Source: an uncultured Eubacteriales bacterium
GTDB lineage: Bacteria > Bacillota > Clostridia > Christensenellales > Borkfalkiaceae
Length of the DNA stretch: 5,820 bases
Assembly: GCA_900554485.1 (NCBI GenBank)
Contig: USHO01000074.1
Coordinates: forward strand, 1-5,820
Direction of reading: 5' to 3'
In this document: piece after piece, positions 1 through 4,206 of the stretch
Layout of the letters: the number at the start of each line of letters is the position of its first letter
Position numbering within the stretch: the stretch's first letter is position 1
Position numbers and translations under genes: made by a program
The notes under the pieces: generated by a model
Told to the model about the DNA's origin: nothing
Seen by the model: the letters and a program-made list of their open reading frames with translations, nothing else
The model's database searches: none

Positions 1-509
1 TAGAAGGCGGCAGGGTTTATCGGCGACGAGGTTTTGCCGAGCCGTAAATTCGCAGACGGAAGAACGGTGGTAAAGCCGACCTCGACGGTTATTTTTTCGT
101 CGGGGAAATATTCGTCGGTTTTAACCGAAAGTATATTGTCGTCTTCGCCGCAGATTTCGTATGCCGCGTCGTTGCCGTCGGCTCTGGCGTATTCGACGGT
201 TATTCCGCCGTAGCCGCCCTTGAATACGTCGGCTTTTTTCTTTTCTTCTACGGGCGAATATTTCGCACCCTTTCTGTATGCGTTGGCGTACAGGTTGAAT
301 CTTACGTCGTCAAACGGATTGTCTCCGCGATTTGTCAGCGTATAAGTCGATTTACCGAATATTTTACCGTCGGCGTATTCGACTTCTATCAGGCAGTCGT
401 CGACGATTGCCGACGGCTGTTTTTTACATGACGACAGCGCGGAACACAGCCCCGCCGTAAGCGAAATCGCGACGAAAGCCGCGACGAATCGTTTTTTTGA
501 AAAGGGCAT
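1..509 (-). CDS. M1-family metallopeptidase-like lipoprotein, N-terminal part (cut by left edge)
   Basis: Only the first 169 codons are inside the window and the reading frame is still open at base 1. Residues 1-28 form a lipoprotein signal peptide: basic KKR at 5-7, a hydrophobic stretch at 8-21, and a lipobox L25-S26-S27-C28, so the mature protein should be lipidated at Cys28 and sit outside the membrane. The segment around 55-90, including FNLYANAYRKGAKYSPVEE at 71-89, and the GEDDNILSV stretch near 121-129 match what I recall of the N-terminal beta domain of clostridial M1 aminopeptidase-like proteins (typically FHLYPNAFR... followed by a GGI stretch). The catalytic HExxH domain would lie off the left edge, so activity cannot be judged. 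The start at 509 is well supported by the Shine-Dalgarno sequence GGGAGGA (522-516) six bases upstream. That Shine-Dalgarno sequence lies inside a terminator hairpin. The gene follows the M23 gene by 40 bp. Confidence 0.75.
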   Translation of the reverse strand, partial: MPFSKKRFVAAFVAISLTAGLCSALSSCKKQPSAIVDDCLIEVEYADGKIFGKSTYTLTNRGDNPFDDVRFNLYANAYRKGAKYSPVEEKKKADVFKGGYGGITVEYARADGNDAAYEICGEDDNILSVKTDEYFPDEKITVEVGFTTVLPSANLRLGKTSSPINPAAF

Positions 510-540
510 AAAAAATCCTCCCGTACATTGTACGGGAGGA
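510..540 (-). terminator. Intrinsic terminator of the M23 gene that contains the RBS of the next gene
   Basis: Read on the minus strand, bases 540-530 (TCCTCCCGTAC) and 526-516 (GTACGGGAGGA) form a perfect 11-bp stem with a 3-base loop (529-527). It is followed directly by TTTTTT (515-510) and then the ATG at 509. It begins 9 bases after the M23 stop codon (552-550). The 3' arm contains the GGGAGGA Shine-Dalgarno sequence of the M1-like gene, so the hairpin should both end M23 transcription and hide the next ribosome binding site. There is no T-run after the hairpin on the plus strand, so it acts only in the minus direction. Confidence 0.8.
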
Positions 541-549
541 ATGTCGGAT

Positions 550-1233
550 TTATGCGGATTTCAGATATTCTTCGGGGTCGACTTTGACTCCGTCTTTTAT
601 TACTTCGAAGTGCAGGTGCGCGCCGTCTTTGTATTCCTGTCGGTTGTTGTCGGAAACCGCGCCGATTTCGTCGCCCGCTTTAAGCGTCTGCCCCGCGGCG
701 AGTCCCTCTTTGGCGTCTATCGAATTATATACGGTTTTAAGCCCGTTGCCGTGGTCTATCGTTACGGTAGTACCCTGAAGATAGGTCGTGGTTATGCTCT
801 CTACCGTACCGGCGTAAGCGCATACGACTTTCGTGCCTGCCTCCGCGCTCATGTCGATACCTGTATGACCGGTATACACGCCGAGGGTCTTATTGTATAC
901 GACGGACGCATGCGTGAACGTCTTGTCGTAAGCGGCGTTCGCCACGGGAACGGTGAATATTATTTTCGTGTCGGCGGGTTCGTCGGGTTTATCCGGCTTA
1001 TCGGGCTTATCCGGATTGTCGGGTTTGTCGGGTTTGTCCGGGACGTCGGGTTTATCGGGTTCTTCGGCGGAGGTCGGCGGTTCCGACGGCTTTGTCGCCG
1101 ATGGCGAAGATTTGCTCGTCGCGATGACGACCGCCGTGACGGTGATTATGGTTATAAGCGCGACGCCGATGAGAAGGTAGTAAAGGTTGTTTTTTACGAA
1201 ACCGAGTATTCTCGAATTCTTTTTGTCAGACAT
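550..1233 (-). CDS. spoIIQ: SpoIIQ-like membrane-anchored M23 (LytM) endopeptidase
   Basis: This 227-residue protein has a short cytoplasmic N-terminus, one transmembrane helix at about 18-39, a Pro/Asp/Lys stalk at 59-86 and an M23/LytM domain at about 93-225. The zinc and catalytic residues are all present: H123 and D127 in GHTGIDMSAEAGT, and H206 and H208 in HLHFEV. The layout and the stretch VVYNKTLGVYTGHTGID resemble clostridial SpoIIQ, the forespore half of the SpoIIQ-SpoIIIAH channel, where the LytM zinc site is kept; in Bacillus subtilis the site is degenerate. A general cell-wall M23 endopeptidase is the main alternative, since no spoIID or spoIIIAH is visible. The start is fixed by Shine-Dalgarno AGGAGG (1246-1241) seven bases before the ATG. 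A forespore-type promoter-like sequence upstream (1295-1266) supports a sporulation role. A terminator that overlaps the next RBS follows it. Confidence 0.75.
   Translation of the reverse strand: MSDKKNSRILGFVKNNLYYLLIGVALITIITVTAVVIATSKSSPSATKPSEPPTSAEEPDKPDVPDKPDKPDNPDKPDKPDKPDEPADTKIIFTVPVANAAYDKTFTHASVVYNKTLGVYTGHTGIDMSAEAGTKVVCAYAGTVESITTTYLQGTTVTIDHGNGLKTVYNSIDAKEGLAAGQTLKAGDEIGAVSDNNRQEYKDGAHLHFEVIKDGVKVDPEEYLKSA
976..1059 (-). repeat. In-frame 9-bp repeat encoding a (Pro-Asp-X)9 stalk
   Basis: Residues 59-86 of the M23 protein are nine consecutive P-D-X triplets and a final proline, with X being K, V, K, K, N, K, K, K, E. At DNA level this is a degenerate 9-bp tandem repeat whose units differ mostly at third positions, so it has been kept under protein-level selection or is old. 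It joins the transmembrane helix to the LytM domain and is probably an extended spacer. Repeat number could vary between strains by slippage. Confidence 0.85.
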
Positions 1234-1265
1234 TTTATATCCTCCTGATGTCTTGTTGCGTTGAG

Positions 1266-1295
1266 TATTATTTACACGCTTTTTGCGTTTTATAC
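1266..1295 (-). promoter_or_regulatory. Candidate sigma-G/sigma-F-type promoter of the M23 (spoIIQ-like) gene
   Basis: On the minus strand GTATA (1295-1291) is followed after exactly 18 bases by AATAATA (1272-1266). As I remember the sigma-G consensus (GHATR, 18 bases, CATNHTA), the -35 matches fully and the -10 differs only in its first base. The overlapping TGTAAATA (1275-1268) partly resembles a sigma-F -10. No good sigma-A pair is visible here. The start would fall near 1259, giving a leader of about 26 bases that contains the Shine-Dalgarno sequence. B. subtilis spoIIQ is sigma-F dependent, which fits a forespore promoter. Confidence 0.45.
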
Positions 1296-1304
1296 GTCGT
1301 CGGC

Positions 1305-1332
1305 AAAAAAATAATTCGCATCGCCTGCGGAA
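1305..1332 (-). terminator. Probable intrinsic terminator after the small membrane protein gene
   Basis: Just after the stop codon at 1343-1341, the minus strand carries CGCA (1329-1326), a five-base loop and TGCG (1320-1317). Two outer A-T pairs can be added past a bulged C. TTATTTTTTT (1314-1305) follows. The stem is short but GC-rich and the T-tract is long. It would insulate the M23 gene from upstream readthrough, leaving the M23 gene dependent on its own promoter. Confidence 0.5.
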
Positions 1333-1340
1333 GGTAATCG

Positions 1341-1769
1341 TCAGAAACTGCCGAACGGAAACGGCGTCGCTATTTTAATTCCGTTTTTCGATCGCGTAAC
1401 GGCGATATTTACCCGCCTGCCGTTTACGGCGGTGCGGAAACGCAGGCGGGGCGAATAGTAATAGACGCAGTCGAAATCTTCACCGTGTTCGGCGAATACT
1501 CTGACGGCGAGTACGGACGACAGAAAATCGTTCAGTTCGCGTTCGTTTTGCAGACAGACCGATTCGCCCGATATGTTTTTTCTTAAAAAAATCGTTGAAT
1601 CGTCCGCCGTAACCGTTTCGCATGCGGACGACGACTTATACAGGTATAATTCGCGCCGCGAGCCTTCCGGCAGGGCGTAGCCGACGCATATCGCCGTCAT
1701 AATGCACGCCGACAGAAAGAACAACGCCGCGAGCGTGGTTTTCAGAGCGGACTCCCTGAAAAATTCCAT
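1341..1769 (-). CDS. Small membrane-anchored protein, possibly distantly YwmB-like
   Basis: This 142-residue protein has an N-terminal hydrophobic segment at about 10-33 and an extracytoplasmic domain of about 110 residues. A perfect-looking lipobox, L19-S20-A21-C22, sits within the hydrophobic segment, but the residues after it stay hydrophobic (IMTAICVGYA), so a plain membrane anchor is at least as likely as lipidation. The C-terminal part, with YYYSPRL (103-109), VNGRRVNIAV (115-124) and IKIATPFPFGSF at the end, faintly recalls the C-terminal region of YwmB proteins, whose gene lies near spoIID and spoIIQ in Bacillus; this is a guess from memory. The frame stays open upstream to a TTG at 1796. 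ATG 1769 is chosen because AAGGAG (1784-1779) lies nine bases before it, whereas the TTG has no ribosome binding site and falls inside a terminator hairpin. Confidence 0.65.
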   Translation of the reverse strand: MEFFRESALKTTLAALFFLSACIMTAICVGYALPEGSRRELYLYKSSSACETVTADDSTIFLRKNISGESVCLQNERELNDFLSSVLAVRVFAEHGEDFDCVYYYSPRLRFRTAVNGRRVNIAVTRSKNGIKIATPFPFGSF

Positions 1770-1804
1770 AAAAAAATACTCCTTGCTTTGCGGCAAGAAG
1801 TATT
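1770..1804 (-). terminator. Intrinsic terminator of the PHP-like gene that contains the RBS of the next gene
   Basis: Minus-strand bases 1804-1793 (AATACTTCTTGC) and 1786-1775 (GCAAGGAGTATT) form a 12-bp stem with one G-U pair and a 6-base loop (CGCAAA). A run of seven T (1776-1770) finishes the stem and runs right up to the ATG at 1769. It starts 17 bases after the PHP-like stop codon (1824-1822). The 3' arm includes AAGGAG, the Shine-Dalgarno sequence of the downstream small-protein gene. It has the same design as the hairpin at 540-516. Confidence 0.8.
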
Positions 1805-1821
1805 GACATAACTTCCGGGTT

Positions 1822-2970
1822 TTATTCGGTGGCTATTTTCGAGAAGAGTTTTATCCTTGCGGCGAAGTCGGGCAGGGATGATACCGTCTTTTCGGAGAAC
1901 AGCCCGTCGGACTGCGATATGGACGCGGCGATTTCGTGTCCGCAGACGGCAAGGGAAGATTCGAGGTACTTGTCGGCGACGTCTTTCGACGGGTTTGCGT
2001 CGATCGGTTTCTTCCTCGGTCGGTCGATGACTTTACGCGAAAGCGGCAGAAAACCTTCGGCGAATGCCCTGTCGTAAAATTCTGCGGGGGTAACGCCGGC
2101 GTTTTCGCGGTCGGGTTCGATACATACGGCTTTCACGCCGATTTTTTTGCACGCGCCGAGAAATTCATTCAGAGGAGCGGCGTTGTATACGGCGACGGAT
2201 ATTGCGCCGGCGGCGTCGCATACGGAAACGAAGTCTTCCGCGCGCATTGTCTTTTCGGGCAGGTCTTTGACGCCCAGATATGCCCTCAGCGTCTCCGCGA
2301 GGTCGTATTTATACAGAGGATTGGCTCTGTCGGCAAGTTTACTCTTTCTGTCTTCGCTGAGGTCGAAAGAAAGTTCGCCCGTCAGGTAAGCGACGACTTC
2401 GTCTCCGCTTTTGTACCTGTCGGTTATTTTTGTCGCCAACGCGTTATACAGATTTTCCGCGCTCTGGGTTCTGTTTTTGAAAAGCAACAGTTCCGGCGGG
2501 AGGTAAAACCTTAAATTGTCGGTCTTTTTGTTTATCAGTTCGCGCTGACGGTTGACGTGCGCGGCTTTAAGGTTACGCGCGTCGGCTAAATTTTTATGCA
2601 GAGCCTTTATGTTTTTATGCGGGACGCCTATAGCCTGCAATGCGATGCGCATACCTTTGACACGCGAATTTATACCGACGCCGATATATCCGGCAACCCC
2701 GGTGATTTTAAGGGCTTTTGAAAATTCGTCCGCGCCTTTCAGCGAGGCGTAATCGACGAGACCGGCTACGCTGACGCCCGTCTGTTTTGCCTTGTATGCG
2801 CACATCGACGGCGTAAACGAAAAGCCTGTGTAGACGCTCCTGAACTGAGCCGTATCCGACGAACGCGCCGGCGCGTCGTCTTCGTCGTTTTTGCACAGAT
2901 TGGTAAGCGCGTTGAGGCGTTTGCGGCTGCCCCTGCCGTTTAAGTTGTCAATAAGTTGTTCTTTTTGCAT
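1822..2970 (-). CDS. PHP-superfamily protein without its metal-binding residues
   Basis: This 382-residue protein resembles a clostridial family of PHP-domain proteins of about 400 residues. SVYTGFSFTP (45-54) sits where active members, as I recall them, read HIHTTYSFSP. GLVDYASLKGADEF (70-83) corresponds to GIMDHDSISG. GVGINSR (97-103) corresponds to GVECR, and GFLPLSRKVIDRPR (306-319) to a GED-INSPR motif. The C-terminal CGHEIAASISQSDGLFSEKT (343-362) also fits the family. The His ligands are replaced by Ser45, Tyr47 and Tyr74, and the expected Glu by Asn101, so metal-dependent phosphoesterase activity is unlikely. The open frame and normal codon use argue for a functional pseudoenzyme rather than a decayed gene. 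The frame extends to a TTG at 3033, but that TTG is part of the TTGACA -35 box, so ATG 2970 is the start. It has no clear Shine-Dalgarno sequence. The likely location is the cytoplasm. Confidence 0.75.
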   Translation of the reverse strand: MQKEQLIDNLNGRGSRKRLNALTNLCKNDEDDAPARSSDTAQFRSVYTGFSFTPSMCAYKAKQTGVSVAGLVDYASLKGADEFSKALKITGVAGYIGVGINSRVKGMRIALQAIGVPHKNIKALHKNLADARNLKAAHVNRQRELINKKTDNLRFYLPPELLLFKNRTQSAENLYNALATKITDRYKSGDEVVAYLTGELSFDLSEDRKSKLADRANPLYKYDLAETLRAYLGVKDLPEKTMRAEDFVSVCDAAGAISVAVYNAAPLNEFLGACKKIGVKAVCIEPDRENAGVTPAEFYDRAFAEGFLPLSRKVIDRPRKKPIDANPSKDVADKYLESSLAVCGHEIAASISQSDGLFSEKTVSSLPDFAARIKLFSKIATE

Positions 2971-3004
2971 AGTCGTATCGGATAAAAATATATCGATATT
3001 GAGT

Positions 3005-3033
3005 ATTGTAATAGTTTTTGAACGGTTTGTCAA
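3005..3033 (-). promoter_or_regulatory. Sigma-A promoter of the PHP-like gene
   Basis: On the minus strand a perfect -35 TTGACA (3033-3028), a 17-base spacer and a -10 TACAAT (3010-3005, five of six consensus bases) make the best housekeeping promoter in the window. Transcription should begin near 2998, giving a leader of about 29 bases. The short palindrome ATATCGATAT (2990-2999) lies at the predicted start site. Confidence 0.8.
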
Positions 3034-3038
3034 CCGTT
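3021..3038. promoter_or_regulatory. Candidate operator: 7-bp dyad over the -35 box of the PHP-like gene
   Basis: The plus strand reads AACGGTT (3021-3027), four spacer bases, then AACCGTT (3032-3038), a perfect inverted repeat with 7-bp arms. It covers the whole TTGACA -35 element and sits between the divergent PHP-like and 3085 genes. Size and position are typical of a repressor operator. No regulator can be named. Confidence 0.5.
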
Positions 3039-3048
3039 TTGCCGTTCA

Positions 3049-3078
3049 TTCACGCCGATGCGATTTCCTGCGTATGAT
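3049..3078 (+). promoter_or_regulatory. Weak candidate promoter for the small plus-strand gene
   Basis: TTCACG (3049-3054, four of six consensus bases) and TATGAT (3073-3078, five of six) are 18 bases apart. The -10 ends six bases before ATG 3085, so transcription would start at or next to the A of that ATG, which would make a leaderless message. The match is moderate only. Confidence 0.35.
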
Positions 3079-3084
3079 ATACAG

Positions 3085-3429
3085 ATGCGATCAGACGAAC
3101 TTTACAGTAAAATAAGCGGTGTTGTAGAACCCGAATGTTATTCGGAAGAGCGTCCGTCGTTTATCGTACGCGGAACGAGCGTATCGGTGGACTCGGAAGT
3201 AAATGCGGTAGCGTTGGCGATCGCGCTCGCCGGCGGAAACGCCGTTATATCCCGCGGAAACGAAAATGCCGCCCGTAAAGTCAACGACCTTATCGGCGGC
3301 GAGGGGATTTTTGAATTGTCGCGCGTTTCGGGGCGCGTGATGCTGACGTATTCGTCCGGCGGCAGCCGCATAACGATTTTCGCGGGCGAAGTTTTCGACG
3401 CCGTAGGCGAAGTGTCGGTCTTCCCGTAA
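3085..3429 (+). CDS. Small hypothetical protein, divergent from the PHP-like gene
   Basis: I do not recognise this 114-residue protein. It has no transmembrane helix or signal peptide. It is rich in Val, Gly, Ala and Ser, with an amphipathic stretch VNAVALAIALAGGNAVI (39-55), a basic stretch near 64-66, and a C-terminal half with alternating polar and hydrophobic residues (VMLTYSS, RITIFAGEVF) suggesting beta strands. A compact cytoplasmic alpha/beta fold is likely. Third-position preferences match the neighbouring genes, and the long minus-strand frame across the same bases has an implausible, very basic composition, so this strand is the coding one. Starts at 3058 and 3085 are possible; neither has a Shine-Dalgarno sequence. 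3085 is preferred because a -10-like box (3073-3078) lies just before it. The gene ends four bases from the convergent metallopeptidase gene. Confidence 0.65.
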   Translation: MRSDELYSKISGVVEPECYSEERPSFIVRGTSVSVDSEVNAVALAIALAGGNAVISRGNENAARKVNDLIGGEGIFELSRVSGRVMLTYSSGGSRITIFAGEVFDAVGEVSVFP

Positions 3430-3433
3430 AAGA

Positions 3434-4168
3434 TTATTTTTTCTTTCCCCTGACGCCCGCTATGATGATGAGGAATCGCAGGAGATACAAAAGCGATACC
3501 AGCAGCGACGCGACGTACGTCAACGCGGCGGCTGTAAGAACTTTTCTCGCCCCTCTGCGTTCGTCTTTTTCGAGTATGTTCTGTTCGTCGAGCATGGTCA
3601 TCGCCTTTGCGGACGCGCCTATTTCGACGGGCAGGGTAATCAGCGCGAACACCGTCGAAAGGGAGTAGAGAATAACGCCTATACATAATATATAAGTGCC
3701 GGCGTTGGTTGCGCCCGCTCCGCCGAGCAGCCATTCGAGAATGATGCCGAGAATCGCCACGGGAACAGCCAGTCTCGAACCGATATTCGTCACGGGAACG
3801 AGAAAACTTCTTAGTTTCATCATGAAACTGCCTTCGTGTTGCTGGCGGGCATGCCCGCATTCGTGGGCGGCTACGCCGAGAGCGGAAATGCTCGATTTTC
3901 CGTATACGCCTTCCGACAGAGACAATACGTCTGTCGACGGATTGTAATTATCGGTGAGTTCGCCTTCGATCGGACGGACGACGACTCCGTTGCAGTCGTA
4001 TCTTTCCATAAACATACGGCTCATATCGTCAGCCGTCCAGCCTGAACGGGCGTCGGTTTTAGAATACTTTTTATAAGTCGCGCCGACCATGATCTGCGCG
4101 ATAAAAGCGAAGATTATGCCGGGGATAAGGACGATGAGCGAACCGTAATAAATATAATAGTACCACAT
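3434..4168 (-). CDS. yugP: YugP-type membrane zinc metallopeptidase
   Basis: This 244-residue protein matches the YugP-like neutral zinc metallopeptidase family (Zn_peptidase_2), slightly longer than the roughly 225 residues of B. subtilis YugP. Hydrophobic segments lie at about 9-29, 122-148, 155-179 and 212-238. The zinc-binding helix AAHECGHARQQ includes the HExxH motif at 102-106, and LPVEIGASAKA (179-189) supplies the likely third ligand Glu182; family members I recall read LPVEFDAS there, so the Asp-to-Gly change is a small departure. NYNPSTDVLSLS (74-85) is also typical. It is probably an integral membrane protease whose substrate is unknown. ATG 4168 begins the family-typical MWYYY N-terminus but has no Shine-Dalgarno sequence. 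A promoter-like pair lies immediately upstream. The upstream 307-residue gene ends 34 bp before, so co-transcription is also possible. No terminator is visible between it and the convergent gene. Confidence 0.9.
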   Translation of the reverse strand: MWYYYIYYGSLIVLIPGIIFAFIAQIMVGATYKKYSKTDARSGWTADDMSRMFMERYDCNGVVVRPIEGELTDNYNPSTDVLSLSEGVYGKSSISALGVAAHECGHARQQHEGSFMMKLRSFLVPVTNIGSRLAVPVAILGIILEWLLGGAGATNAGTYILCIGVILYSLSTVFALITLPVEIGASAKAMTMLDEQNILEKDERRGARKVLTAAALTYVASLLVSLLYLLRFLIIIAGVRGKKK

Positions 4169-4177
4169 AGCGGTTAA

Positions 4178-4206
4178 ATACTAACACATTTTCCGATACA
4201 AGTCAA
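4178..4206 (-). promoter_or_regulatory. Candidate promoter of the YugP-like gene
   Basis: On the minus strand TTGACT (4206-4201, five of six consensus bases) and TAGTAT (4183-4178, four of six) are separated by 17 bases. The -35 overlaps the TGA stop codon (4205-4203) of the preceding gene. Transcription would start near 4171, giving a leader of only about three bases before ATG 4168. Confidence 0.5.

Noticed and set aside
976..1059. Short-period repeat considered as a CRISPR-like or regulatory array
   Set aside because: The units are nine bases with no spacers, in frame with the M23 gene, and encode a simple Pro-Asp-X stalk.
541..1248. Long open frame on the plus strand opposite the M23 gene (235 codons)
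   Set aside because: It is antisense to a clear M23 domain with all catalytic residues. Its length comes from the codon bias and the PDX repeat on the other strand, and it has no ribosome binding site or familiar motif.
1274..1288. Small inverted repeat (ACGC, five T, GCGT) in the M23 leader region considered as an operator or attenuator
   Set aside because: The arms are only four bases and lie between the proposed promoter boxes; too short to claim.
1770..1796. TTG start at 1796 for the small membrane protein
   Set aside because: It lies inside the terminator hairpin without a Shine-Dalgarno sequence, while ATG 1769 has AAGGAG at good spacing.
1936..2514. 192-codon plus-strand frame opposite the PHP-like gene
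   Set aside because: The minus-strand product has recognisable PHP-family motifs along its whole length; the plus-strand frame has none and no ribosome binding site.
2979..3000. ATATCGATAT palindrome in the PHP-like leader as a regulatory hairpin
   Set aside because: All A-T except the central CG and without a loop, so it would be a weak hairpin; it may be a protein site but AT-rich palindromes of this size are common.
3379..3470. Search for a shared terminator between the convergent genes
   Set aside because: The only stem nearby, CGCC-GTA-GGCG, is short and not followed by a T-run on either strand; the T-rich stretch at 3434-3445 has no stem before it on the plus strand.
3138..3860. 240-codon minus-strand frame across the 3085 gene and part of the YugP-like gene
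   Set aside because: It overlaps the YugP-like gene on the same strand in another frame and the 3085 gene in antisense. Its product is very rich in Arg and Ser without a domain pattern, as expected of a shadow frame.
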